Shown: positions 17,401 to 24,415 of the stretch, one piece after another
Layout of the letters: each line of letters opens with the position of its first letter
How positions within the stretch are numbered: the stretch's first letter is position 1
NCBI RefSeq assembly: GCF_000244975.1
Contig: NZ_CM001440.1
Location: forward strand, 1,291,538-1,355,537
Direction of reading: 5' to 3'
Length of the DNA stretch: 64,000 nt
Source: Saccharomonospora cyanea NA-134
GTDB lineage: Bacteria > Actinomycetota > Actinomycetes > Mycobacteriales > Pseudonocardiaceae
The notes under the pieces: model-generated
What the model saw: only the letters and a program-made list of their open reading frames with translations
Database searches by the model: none
Told to the model about the DNA's origin: nothing
Made by a program: the position numbers and the translations under genes

Positions 17401-17685
17401 CACCTGATGGGCATCGACTCCGTGACGCTCGGGGCCAGCTCGGGTGGGCTCGGCGGGACCGTCGAGCTGCGTGCCGACGCGCCGGACGGCCCGCTGCTCG
17501 GTTCGGTGGAGGTCGCCCCCACCGGCGGGTGGGACACGATCGTCGAGCACACCGTGGACCTCGCCGACCACGAGGGCACGATGACGCTCTACGTCGTGTT
17601 CACCAACCCCGGCTGGTCACCGGACCGGCCGGACCTGCTGTCACTCGACTGGCTCCAGTTCAACGGGAAGGGTGTGGCGCGATGA
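14494..17685 (+). CDS. Secreted ThuA-like / glucose-sorbosone dehydrogenase-like / PKD / CBM6-like fusion protein
   Basis: This 1063-residue protein starts with a signal peptide (about 1-30, cleavage near AGAQP). Domains in order: ThuA-like (about 34-255; VLVFSKVTNFYHDSI, GGGGWVGLHA, LLGGIEWAAG); a glucose/sorbosone dehydrogenase-type beta-propeller (about 275-720; LGLTLDPDF, LRNPFRITVDP, VGDYGPDA, NHGWPYCVGD); a PKD domain (about 726-815; FAWDFDGDGTTDSTEANPAH); and a C-terminal CBM6-like domain (about 929-1060). ThuA proteins act on 3-keto-trehalose-type sugars in rhizobial trehalose use, and the propellers usually carry PQQ. An extracellular sugar-oxidising or keto-sugar-processing enzyme with glycan binding is a reasonable inference. 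It has a close paralogue at 27454-32043. Its stop overlaps the next start. Confidence 0.88.
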   Translation: MSGRRRARALGALLAMLMTVSVAAALPAGAQPRFSVLVFSKVTNFYHDSIPAGIAAIEQLGEQHGFEVEATDDASAFTDDNLARFDALVFNNTNSTPDSGDLLDADQRAALQRYVQGGGGWVGLHAASASERDWAWYEGLVGAIFDHHPTPQVGRVKVLDRAHPSTRDLPELWEQHEEWYNWKVNPTGRVHTLAQIKVRDGITGLDEGVDHPYSWCQNYDGGRSWFTAGGHAAEKFSDELFLSHLLGGIEWAAGAKPGDCSATQTGNFQRTVLVDEGLADPFELAVAPDRRVFYIQRTGALKVIDQESMEVTTALDFAYTPEMTSQSDGLLGLTLDPDFAENHHLYLLWSDPEEPRLNLSRFTVSDDNTVDRSSEARLLEIPTFRGEGRANSHMAGSITFDADGNLYVATGDNTDPFASDGFTPIDEREGRRAWDAQGTSANTNDLRGKVLRITPQPDGTYTIPEGNLFEPGTQKTRPEIYVMGLRNPFRITVDPATGALMVGDYGPDARQADPQRGPEGTVEFLRVTEAGNHGWPYCVGDNIPFNDYDFATGTSGEKFDCANPVNDSPNNTGLTELPPAQPAWVWYPYSASQEFPELGTGGGGPMGGPVYDYDPDNPSVTKFPEYFDGKFFAYELTRRWFKVMSVQQEGQTFTDPRFPPAHAGELLSINGIFADMEWIQPFDAHFGPDGSLYVIDFGEGSGTGRGGSNEGSAIYRIDYVADGRLPTAVISASTDSGKAPLEVRFSSDGSAGGDGEPVTFAWDFDGDGTTDSTEANPAHVYTEPGRYTARLTVTSTANPDLTATAVTTITAGNTRPTVEIVLPPDGGMFEFGDTIPFVVKVKDPEDRRIDCSQVVVQSQLGHDDHLHPMDNVTGCKGEITTDSGDSHGPGQNLYVALSAQYTDRGGKGGVPALTGSAHVTLEPRHKEAEHLEDTGGASGGVEVLSRDGASAGKRLGEIEHGDWVAYDPIHLMGIDSVTLGASSGGLGGTVELRADAPDGPLLGSVEVAPTGGWDTIVEHTVDLADHEGTMTLYVVFTNPGWSPDRPDLLSLDWLQFNGKGVAR

Positions 17686-18530
17686 GCACCAGACGTGATT
17701 TCCTGCGGCTCGCGCTCGGCTCGGCGGCCGTCGCCGGAGCGGGCGGGCTGCTGACGGGAGGGACGGCGTTCGCCGACCAGAAGCGGGTGCCGCCCGGCCA
17801 CATCGGCATCCAGCTCTACACCGTGCGGTCGTTGATGGCCGACGACCCGCAGGGCACCCTCGACGCGCTCGCCGGGATCGGGTACTCGACCGTGGGTGTC
17901 AGTGGGCTGTACGGGCACACGCCGCAGCGCTTCCGTGCGATGCTCGACAACGCGGGACTGCGGGCGGTGCTGACGCACCTGTCGCTGGACGCGATCCGGG
18001 GAGACTGGCAACGGGAGCTGGAGCACGCCCACGTGCTCGGTGCCGAGTCGGTGGTGGTTCCGTCACTGCCGGGTTCACTGTGGACGCCGGACGGCTACCG
18101 CCAGGTGGCGGCGGAGTTCAACGTGGCGGGCCAGGCGGCGCGGGAGGCCGGGTTGCGGTTCCTGTACCACAACCACGACTTCGACTTCCGCACCGTCGAC
18201 GGGCGGGTGCTCTACGACATCCTGCTCACCGAGACCGATCCGGCTTACGTCGGTTTCGAGATCGACCTGTACTGGGCGATCCACGCCGGGTACGACCCGG
18301 TCGACTACTTCCGGCGGTATCCCGGACGGTTCCCGGTGTTCCACGTCAAGGACCGGGCCGAGGACGGGTCGTTCGCCGACGTCGGCTACGGCACGATCGA
18401 CTTCCGGCGGATCTTCCGGCAGCGCAGGTGGTCCGGTGTGAAGGAGTACGTGGTGGAGCACGACCAGCCGGCCGACCCGCTCGCGAGCGCGAGGCGCAGT
18501 TACGGAACGCTGCGAAGGTTGCGGTTCTAG
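17682..18530 (+). CDS. Tat-exported sugar phosphate isomerase/epimerase-like TIM-barrel protein
   Basis: This 282-residue protein has a twin-arginine signal (STRRDFLRLALG, followed by a hydrophobic stretch and cleavage near TAFA). The mature part is a xylose-isomerase-like barrel with LYHNHDFDF, FEIDLYW, FHVKDR and VVEHDQP, supplying His, Asp, His and Glu ligands. Tat export suggests folding with a metal cofactor before secretion. Its ATG overlaps the ThuA-fusion stop (ATGA), strong evidence that the two exported proteins work together outside the cell. A close relative ends the Ebo operon at 40034-40891. Confidence 0.9.
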   Translation: MSTRRDFLRLALGSAAVAGAGGLLTGGTAFADQKRVPPGHIGIQLYTVRSLMADDPQGTLDALAGIGYSTVGVSGLYGHTPQRFRAMLDNAGLRAVLTHLSLDAIRGDWQRELEHAHVLGAESVVVPSLPGSLWTPDGYRQVAAEFNVAGQAAREAGLRFLYHNHDFDFRTVDGRVLYDILLTETDPAYVGFEIDLYWAIHAGYDPVDYFRRYPGRFPVFHVKDRAEDGSFADVGYGTIDFRRIFRQRRWSGVKEYVVEHDQPADPLASARRSYGTLRRLRF

Positions 18531-18543
18531 CGCGGTGTCGCGT

Positions 18544-18577
18544 GTGGCCGGGGACGGTGCCCGCCGCTCCCGGCCAC
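18544..18577. terminator. Hairpin between convergent genes
   Basis: GTGGCCGGG (18544-18552) pairs with CCCGGCCAC (18569-18577) across a 16-nt loop. It lies between the end of the Tat-exported isomerase gene and the end of the ESX-type gene and could serve both directions. Confidence 0.6.
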
Positions 18578-18585
18578 CTCGGCGC

Positions 18586-19140
18586 TCAGGCGTGGTTCGC
18601 CAGCTTCCCGGCGAGGTCGCCGATGGACCGGACCGCGTCCTGCACGGTGAGCACGATCGTCCGGCAGGCCTCGTTCACGACCTCGGCCGAGTCGCCGGAC
18701 TCGCCTGCCAGCACCCGCCTACTGGCTTCGGCGGCACCGCCTGCGACGGACAGCGCCCTGTCCGCCACCGTGCCTGCGAGGGAGTCGAGTGTGGACGCCA
18801 CCTCGGCGCCACCCTGCGCGCCGTCGTGCGTCCGTGCCGTGGTCTCCTTGTACCGGTGCTGGACCGCGGCCGCGCTCTCGGCGAACGCCTCGTGACCTGC
18901 TCCCGACCAGCCGGTGCCGATCTCCCCGAGGGCCGTGCCGAGGTCGGCCGACGCGTCCTCCAGCACCTCGGCGGACTCGGCCAGCCGCGCGGCCAGTTCG
19001 GCGACGGCCGGCGGATCGCAGTCGACGTGCCGCAACGCCTGGATCGGGTTGGGGGAGCCGAGCGTGTCAGCGGCCTTGGCGAGCAGGCCGAGTTCGCTGG
19101 ATGTGGTGGCCCCTCCCAGGGCCGGATGCCGGAAACCCAT
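18586..19140 (-). CDS. WXG100-like ESX/type VII secretion-associated protein
   Basis: This 184-residue, mostly helical protein carries a central Trp-Ser-Gly turn (IGTGWSGAGHEAFAES, about 75-90) flanked by two Ala-rich helices, the shape of WXG100 proteins extended at both ends. It has no signal peptide. It is the third gene in a row after YbaB-like and EspC-like genes, all on the minus strand within 1.4 kb. No EccC/EccD secretion machinery is in the window, so export would depend on a distant locus. Function unknown. Confidence 0.72.
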   Translation of the reverse strand: MGFRHPALGGATTSSELGLLAKAADTLGSPNPIQALRHVDCDPPAVAELAARLAESAEVLEDASADLGTALGEIGTGWSGAGHEAFAESAAAVQHRYKETTARTHDGAQGGAEVASTLDSLAGTVADRALSVAGGAAEASRRVLAGESGDSAEVVNEACRTIVLTVQDAVRSIGDLAGKLANHA

Positions 19141-19160
19141 GAGTTCTCTCCGTCCTGCTC

Positions 19161-19622
19161 TCAGTTGCCCGGCGTGCCGGGAGCGGTCCGCGAGTCGCTC
19201 TTCTCCTGGCGCTGTTCGTCCTCGGCGTGTTGTTCCTCGTCGGATCGCCGGCTGCCCGGACCGGCCTGTGAGTTGTTGTCCCGCTGCCGTTCGTGCTCCT
19301 CGGCGAGTTCCTTCTCCTGCTGCTTCATGGTCTCGGAGTGGGCCGTGTCCTCCTGCTTGTACGCCTCGGCCGCCTCGCGCACGGTCTGTGCCAGCTGGCT
19401 GGCCTGAGCGGCCAGGGACTCCATCTCGGTGGCTCGGGCCTTGACGAGCGCGGCCCAGGCCGCCGCGAGTTCCCGCGCCTCGCCGGACGCGCCGAAGGCG
19501 TCCGGCGAGCCGACGGCCTCCTGGGCCACGTGGGCGGCCTTGGTGGTGGTGCCGGCCACCTCGTCGAGGCGCGTGGCGCCATGGTGCAGGATCTCAGGGT
19601 CGACGCTGAAGGTTTCCGACAT
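19161..19622 (-). CDS. EspC/DUF2580-like ESX-associated protein
   Basis: This 153-residue protein starts MSETFSVDPEILHHGATRLD from ATG at 19622, with a GAGGAAA ribosome binding site. The N-terminal 100 residues form a helical hairpin typical of EspC/DUF2580 proteins (VDPEIL start, LAAAWAALVKARATEMESLA). The C-terminal 50 residues are a highly charged Glu/Gln/Arg/Asp tail, probably disordered. It lies between YbaB-like and WXG100-like genes and probably forms a complex with the latter. Much longer in-frame extensions upstream are not supported. Confidence 0.75.
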   Translation of the reverse strand: MSETFSVDPEILHHGATRLDEVAGTTTKAAHVAQEAVGSPDAFGASGEARELAAAWAALVKARATEMESLAAQASQLAQTVREAAEAYKQEDTAHSETMKQQEKELAEEHERQRDNNSQAGPGSRRSDEEQHAEDEQRQEKSDSRTAPGTPGN

Positions 19623-19663
19623 GCCGTTTCCTCCCCGGTGTTCGCCGTGACGTCGGCTGGTGC

Positions 19664-19939
19664 CTACGACAGGGCCTCGGCGCGCGACTGCGCCGCACGC
19701 GCGGCCTGGAGCATGGCTTCGGCGAGGTCGGTGAGATTCGTCCGAGCCGCGAGATCGGCGTTGATCGCCACTTCCTGCAACCGCCCCCGCGAGTCGACGG
19801 TGACCTCGACCAGCCCCCAGTCGTCCTGAGCCTTGACGCGCTGCTGGTCGGCCTGTCTGCGTTGCGCGAGAAGGCGGCGATCCACACGGTCCGACTGCGC
19901 CAGCAGGTCGTCGAGTGACGGCAGGTTCCTCTCGCTCAT
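19664..19939 (-). CDS. YbaB/EbfC family protein
   Basis: This 91-residue protein starts MSERNLPSLDDLLAQSDRVD. It has the YbaB/EbfC core: a long basic/Gln helix, then VEVTVDSRGRLQEVAINADL and an Ala-rich C-terminal helix. Family members are small DNA-binding or nucleoid-associated proteins. In actinobacteria such copies commonly accompany ESX-type genes, as here. The ATG at 19939 is the first in-frame start. It is divergent from the threonine dehydratase gene. Confidence 0.82.
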   Translation of the reverse strand: MSERNLPSLDDLLAQSDRVDRRLLAQRRQADQQRVKAQDDWGLVEVTVDSRGRLQEVAINADLAARTNLTDLAEAMLQAARAAQSRAEALS

Positions 19940-20254
19940 TTCCGTTCGACGTCGCTGGGCGCGACCCGGTTCCCGCGTGCGGGGAACGGGAACGTCCTCC
20001 CCCGCGTCCGAGGGAACATGGCTTGGGTACGGGCACGCGCTGAGGAACTGGTTCACCGCACGGAGGCGCCTTCGGCGAACGCGCTGGGCAGGTGCCAGCC
20101 TCGCTGGGTGCGTTCCACCGGCGGGCGTGGGGCGCAGGCCGCCCCCACGGAGCCTGCGAGGCCCACGACGACGCGTGCCCGTCCGGCCGGCCGTGGGCCC
20201 GCCCGCGCGGGCGAGCGCCTCGCCCGTCGAGCCGGATGAGGCATACTCGGCTGC
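19940..20254. other. Divergent intergenic region with a doubtful short ORF
   Basis: This 315-nt region separates the YbaB-like and threonine dehydratase genes. A plus-strand frame at 20018-20239 (73 residues, starting MAWVRARAEELVHRTEAP) has coding-like third-position GC but ends in low-complexity Arg/Ala/Pro and matches nothing I know. It may be a decayed gene or chance. GC-rich inverted sequence around 20180-20215 could form hairpins. Promoters for both genes must lie here; none is clear. Confidence 0.4.
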
Positions 20255-21223
20255 GTGGACCTGGTGACACTCGACGACATCCGCGCCGCCGCCGACCGGA
20301 TCGCAGGCGGTGCGGTCCGGACGCCCCTGCTGCCGTGCACGTGGGCGGAGGACGACCGGCCGCTGTGGCTGAAACCGGAGACCCTGCAGCCCATCGGGGC
20401 GTTCAAGATCCGGGGCGCGCTCAACGCCATCGCACGGCTCGACGACGACGCCCGCCGTCGCGGTGTGGTGGCCTACTCCAGCGGTAACCACGCGCAGGCG
20501 GTCGCCTACGCGGCGGCGACCGAGGGGATCACGGCACACATCGTGATGCCCGCGTCGACTCCCCAGGTGAAGATCGACAACACTCGGGCGTACGGCGCCG
20601 AGGTCGTCCTGGTGGGTGAGGGCCAGCGGGAGCGGGTCGCGTACGAGATCGTCGCCGAGCGCGGCGCGGTGCTGGTGCCGCCGTTCGACCACCCGGACAT
20701 CATCGCCGGTCAGGGCACCATCGGCCTGGAGATCGCCGAGGACCTGCCGGACGTGGACGTCGTGCTGGTTCCCGTCAGCGGCGGTGGACTCGCCTCCGGT
20801 ATCGCCACGGCGATCACGGCGCTGCTCCCGGACGCCAAGGTGATCGGCGTGGAGCCCGAACTCGCCGCCGACACCCGGGAGAGCCTGCGGGCGGGCTCGC
20901 TCGTGGACTGGTCGATCGAGGACCGCAACCGCACCATCGCCGACGGGCTGCGTTCCCAGCCCTCGGAGCTGACGTTCGCCCACCTGAAGACCCGCCTGCA
21001 CGATCTCGTCACCGTGACCGAGGACGAGATCCGCTCCGCCATGGCGGTGCTGGCCCGCAGGGGCAGGCTGGTCGCCGAGCCGAGCGGCGCCGTGCCGACG
21101 GCGGCGTACCTGTACCACGCGGCCGAGTTGCCCGCCGGGCGGACGGTGGCCGTCGTGTCCGGGGGGAACGTGGACCCCGCCCTGCTGTCGGACGTGCTCA
21201 CCCGATCGCTCGACGAGGAGTGA
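20255..21223 (+). CDS. Threonine/serine dehydratase, PLP-dependent
   Basis: This 322-residue protein is a fold-type II PLP enzyme. Lys51 in PIGAFKIRGA is the PLP-binding lysine, SSGNHAQAVA (about 74-83) is the substrate/cofactor loop, and PVSGGGLASG is the Gly-rich phosphate-binding loop. The length fits the catabolic type without a C-terminal ACT domain. It would deaminate threonine or serine to 2-oxobutyrate or pyruvate. The GTG start precedes LVTLDDIRAAADRI. It is followed after 3 nt by the F420-type reductase gene. Confidence 0.92.
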   Translation: MDLVTLDDIRAAADRIAGGAVRTPLLPCTWAEDDRPLWLKPETLQPIGAFKIRGALNAIARLDDDARRRGVVAYSSGNHAQAVAYAAATEGITAHIVMPASTPQVKIDNTRAYGAEVVLVGEGQRERVAYEIVAERGAVLVPPFDHPDIIAGQGTIGLEIAEDLPDVDVVLVPVSGGGLASGIATAITALLPDAKVIGVEPELAADTRESLRAGSLVDWSIEDRNRTIADGLRSQPSELTFAHLKTRLHDLVTVTEDEIRSAMAVLARRGRLVAEPSGAVPTAAYLYHAAELPAGRTVAVVSGGNVDPALLSDVLTRSLDEE

Positions 21224-21226
21224 ACG

Positions 21227-21634
21227 ATGCTGTTCGGTGACGACCATGTGCGCCGCTACGAGGAAACCGACGGCGAGGTCGGCTACACCTGGATGAAGGG
21301 CGCGCCGATCCTCATCCTCACCACCACGGGGCGCAGGAGCGGGCGGCCACGTAAGTCGCCGCTCATCTTCGGCGAGTACGAGGGCCACCACGTCGTCGTC
21401 GCGTCGAAGGGCGGCGCACCCGACCATCCCGACTGGTACAAGAACCTGGTGGCCGATCCCGAGGTCCGGGTGCAGGTCAAGGCGGACAGGTTCCCCGCCC
21501 GTGCCCGCACGGCGACCGGTGAGGAACGCGCAGCGCTGTGGGCCCGCATGGTCGAGGTGTGGCCCGACTACGAGGACTACCAGCGCAAGACCGAGCGGGA
21601 GATCCCCGTCGTGGTCCTGGAGCGTCTCGACTGA
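21227..21634 (+). CDS. Deazaflavin (F420)-dependent nitroreductase family protein
   Basis: This 135-residue protein belongs to the Ddn/F420H2-dependent quinone reductase family (DUF385): ILILTTTGRRSGRPRKSPL, then VASKGGAPDHPDWYKNLVADPEV. Members use reduced F420 to reduce quinones or nitro compounds, some bound to the membrane. It is 3 nt after the dehydratase gene and overlaps the likely acyltransferase start, suggesting co-transcription. Substrate unknown. Confidence 0.92.
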   Translation: MLFGDDHVRRYEETDGEVGYTWMKGAPILILTTTGRRSGRPRKSPLIFGEYEGHHVVVASKGGAPDHPDWYKNLVADPEVRVQVKADRFPARARTATGEERAALWARMVEVWPDYEDYQRKTEREIPVVVLERLD

Positions 21635-22389
21635 GTACCTCCCGTTCCGGCGAACCGCGCCGCGGGCCGCACCCGCTCGCGCTCATCCGCCGTTTCCCCC
21701 GCCGGGGCCGGGGATTCTGGTTCGGACTCGCCATCGAGGTGATCGCGCCTCTGCTGGCCGCGGCGTCCCGCTGGCGGCTCGAGGGCCATCGTCACGTTCC
21801 CCGGCGGGGCGGCGTGCTGTTGGCGAGCAACCACCTGTCCTTCGCCGATCCGATCGCGGTGACGTTGTTCACACTCACCGCGGGGCGGGTGCCGCGGTTC
21901 TTCGCCAAGGCCGAGCTGTGGGAGCTGCCCGTGGTGCGGTGGGTGATGAGCTCGGGCAGGCACATCGCGGTACACCGCGGCAAGGCCAGTGCGCTGCACG
22001 CGTTCCGTGACGGAGTGGCCGCCGTGCGTGCGGGTGACTGTGTGGTGGTGTTCCCCGAAGGCGGGTTCACCGACCGCGAGGACGGCTGGCCGACCAGGGG
22101 AAAGACGGGGCTCGCCCGCATGGCACTGACCACCGGGACCCCCGTGGTACCGGTGGCGTGCTGGGGGACTCAGGAGCTGCTCCCCGTGGGCGGCCGACTA
22201 CCGAAGGTGCGGCCCAGGCCGACCCTGCACGTGGTGGCGGGCCCGCCGGTGGAGCTGTCGGATCTGGTGTGTGAGCGGCCGAGCGCGAGCCAGTTGCGCG
22301 AGGCGACCGAACGCATCATGACGTCCATCACGGACCTGCTGGTGGACGTCCGTGGCCGCACCCCACCGGCGGACGCGGTGGGGGCATAA
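21631..22389 (+). CDS. 1-acylglycerol-3-phosphate acyltransferase family protein (PlsC-like)
   Basis: The protein (about 252 residues) has the PlsC motifs: block I NHLSFADP (the usual NHxxxxD), [27 protein letters not shown] and a conserved [16 protein letters not shown]. It would acylate lysophosphatidate or a related acceptor at the membrane. The start is unusual: no ATG, GTG or TTG fits, while CTG at 21631 overlaps the previous stop as CTGA and has GGAG 8 nt upstream. An ATG at 21538 inside the preceding gene is the alternative and would give 283 residues. Family is secure; start is uncertain. Confidence 0.85.
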   Translation: MSTSRSGEPRRGPHPLALIRRFPRRGRGFWFGLAIEVIAPLLAAASRWRLEGHRHVPRRGGVLLASNHLSFADPIAVTLFTLTAGRVPRFFAKAELWELPVVRWVMSSGRHIAVHRGKASALHAFRDGVAAVRAGDCVVVFPEGGFTDREDGWPTRGKTGLARMALTTGTPVVPVACWGTQELLPVGGRLPKVRPRPTLHVVAGPPVELSDLVCERPSASQLREATERIMTSITDLLVDVRGRTPPADAVGA

Positions 22390-22397
22390 TCGCGGCC

Positions 22398-23795
22398 ATG
22401 AGCGAACACTTCGACGTTGTGGTGCTGGGTGCCGGCCCCGGCGGATACACCGCCGCAGTCCGTGCGGCCCAGCTCGGGTTCGACACCGCCGTCATCGAGG
22501 AACGCTACTGGGGCGGGGTGTGCCTCAACGTCGGGTGCATTCCGTCGAAGGCGCTGCTGCGCAACGCCGAGCTCGCCCACCTGTTCACCCACGAGGCGCG
22601 CACGTTCGGCATCAAGGTCGACGGCGAGGTCACGTTCGACTACTCCGCCGCCCACCAGCGCAGCCGCAAGGTGGCCGACGGCCGTGTCAAGGGCATCCAC
22701 TACCTGATGAAGAAGAACGCGATCACCCAGTTCAACGGTCGCGGCACCTTCACGAGTGACAAGTCCATCGAGGTCACCACGGCCAACGGCGTGGAGACCG
22801 TGACGTTCGACCACTGCATCATCGCCGCCGGCGCCTCGCCGAAGCTGCTGCCGGGCACCTCGGTCAGCGACCGGGTGGTCACCTACGAACAGCAGATCCT
22901 GGAGTCCGACCTGCCCGAGAGCATCGTCATCTGCGGTGCTGGCGCCATCGGTGTCGAGTTCGGCTACGTGCTCCACAACTACGGCGTCAAGGTCACCATC
23001 GTGGAGTTCATGGACCGCATGGTGCCCGCCGAGGACGAGGAGGTGTCGGCCGAGCTGGCGCGCCGGTACCGCAGGCTCGGCATCGACGTCCTCACGTCCA
23101 CGCGCGTCGAGTCCATCGACGAGTCGGGCGAGAAGGTACGGGTCACCGTGTCGAAGGACGGCGAGCAGCAGGTGCTGGAGGCCGACAAGGTGCTCCAGGC
23201 CATGGGTTTCGCGCCCAATGTGGAGGGTTACGGGCTGGAGAACACCGGCGTTGCGCTCACCGAGCGTGGTGCGATCGATGTGGACGGTCGCTGCCGGACG
23301 AACGTGCCGCACATCTTCGCGATCGGTGACGTGACGGCGAAGTTGATGCTCGCTCACGCTGCGGAGTCGATGGGGATCGTGGCGGCCGAGACGATCGCCG
23401 ACGTGGAGACCATGGAACTCGACTACCGCATGATTCCGCGGGCGACCTACTGCCAGCCGCAGGTGGCGAGCTTCGGTCTCACCGAGGAGCAGGCCCGCTC
23501 CGAGGGCTACGACGTGCAGGTGTCGAAGTTCCCGTTCACGGCCAACGGCAAGGCGCACGGCCTGGCCGACGCGGTCGGGTTCGTGAAGCTCGTCAGTGAC
23601 GCCAAGTACGGCGAACTGCTGGGCGGGCACCTCATCGGCCCCGACGTCACCGAGCTGCTGCCCGAGCTGACGCTGGCCCAGCAGTGGGACCTGACGGTGC
23701 ACGAGGTGGCCCGCAACGTGCACGCGCACCCGACCCTGGGCGAGGCGGTGAAGGAGGCGATCCACGGCCTCGCCGGACACATGATCAACATGTAG
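22398..23795 (+). CDS. lpdA: Dihydrolipoyl dehydrogenase
   Basis: This 465-residue flavoprotein has the FAD loop [10 protein letters not shown] (11-20), the redox-active disulfide in CLNVGC (Cys42, Cys47), the NAD loop [10 protein letters not shown], the FAD-binding IFAIGDVT, and the C-terminal His-Glu pair in [13 protein letters not shown]. It is the E3 component that reoxidises lipoamide in 2-oxoacid dehydrogenase complexes or the glycine cleavage system. ATG at 22398 follows the acyltransferase stop by 8 nt. A strong hairpin follows. Confidence 0.95.
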   Translation: MSEHFDVVVLGAGPGGYTAAVRAAQLGFDTAVIEERYWGGVCLNVGCIPSKALLRNAELAHLFTHEARTFGIKVDGEVTFDYSAAHQRSRKVADGRVKGIHYLMKKNAITQFNGRGTFTSDKSIEVTTANGVETVTFDHCIIAAGASPKLLPGTSVSDRVVTYEQQILESDLPESIVICGAGAIGVEFGYVLHNYGVKVTIVEFMDRMVPAEDEEVSAELARRYRRLGIDVLTSTRVESIDESGEKVRVTVSKDGEQQVLEADKVLQAMGFAPNVEGYGLENTGVALTERGAIDVDGRCRTNVPHIFAIGDVTAKLMLAHAAESMGIVAAETIADVETMELDYRMIPRATYCQPQVASFGLTEEQARSEGYDVQVSKFPFTANGKAHGLADAVGFVKLVSDAKYGELLGGHLIGPDVTELLPELTLAQQWDLTVHEVARNVHAHPTLGEAVKEAIHGLAGHMINM

Positions 23796-23801
23796 TCGTC
23801 G

Positions 23802-23841
23802 GGTTCCCTGCGGCCGGTAGCGCTCCCGGTCGCAGGGAGCC
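23802..23841. terminator. Bidirectional hairpin between convergent lpdA and VOC genes
   Basis: GGTTCCCTGCG (23802-23812) pairs with CGCAGGGAGCC (23831-23841) with one G-T wobble. The inner GCCGG/CCGGT extends the structure. It begins 6 nt after lpdA and ends 16 nt before the end of the VOC gene. Confidence 0.7.
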
Positions 23842-23857
23842 GGCCGGTGCCACGTCG

Positions 23858-24244
23858 TCAGGTGGACATCAGGCAGAACTCGTTGCCCTCGGGATCCGTG
23901 AGCACCAGGTGACCGTCGTGTTCGGCCACCACCGTCGCGCCCAGCGCTTCCAGCCGTTCACGCTCGGCGCCGACGTCGTCGCTGTCCAGGTCCAGGTGCA
24001 CCCGGTTCTTGACCGTCTTGTGCTCGGGTACCGCGTTGAAGAAGAGGCGCGGCCGGCCTGCCGCACGAGGCTCGACCAGGACGGTCGGGTCGTCCTCCGG
24101 GTTGTCGATGCCGACCTCGCGCAGCCGGGCCAGTTCGGCCTCGTCGTAGGGTGCCACCCGGTAGTCCTCCAGTGCCGCCGACCAGAACCGGGCGAGGGAC
24201 GCCGCATGCCGGCAGTCGAACACCACATCGCGAATCCGTGCCAT
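23858..24244 (-). CDS. VOC (glyoxalase/bleomycin-resistance fold) protein
   Basis: This 128-residue protein starts MARIRDVVFDCRHAASLARFW from ATG at 24244. Two beta-alpha-beta-beta-beta repeats are visible, with VHLDLDSDD in the second and the C-terminal LTDPEGNEFCL typical of VOC domains. It resembles the Glyoxalase_6 subgroup common in actinobacteria. Members include metal-dependent enzymes and binding proteins, so a function cannot be stated. Longer frames upstream are not supported by a ribosome binding site. Confidence 0.85.
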   Translation of the reverse strand: MARIRDVVFDCRHAASLARFWSAALEDYRVAPYDEAELARLREVGIDNPEDDPTVLVEPRAAGRPRLFFNAVPEHKTVKNRVHLDLDSDDVGAERERLEALGATVVAEHDGHLVLTDPEGNEFCLMST

Positions 24245-24415
24245 CCGGTCATGGTCCCGCGTCGAGCCGGTACGCCCGACGCGGGCAGCCTCACGACCCG
24301 TCGCTTCTGCCCACACGGAGCACCACGAACGTCCAAATGGTGTAGTCGCCGCCACGTGCGGGTGGGTAAAGATCACTACTGATCCGTGTGGTCCCGTCCC
24401 TTAAGGTTTTGGTTT

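Noticed and set aside
20018-20239. Plus-strand ORF of 73 codons before the threonine dehydratase gene
   Set aside because: No known family, spacing of the possible ribosome binding site is too short, and the C-terminal half is low-complexity; noted only in the intergenic entry.
19161-20270. A 369-codon reading frame for the EspC-like gene
   Set aside because: The first 216 codons are Arg/Pro/Gly-rich and antisense to other genes; ATG at 19622 has a ribosome binding site and begins the domain.
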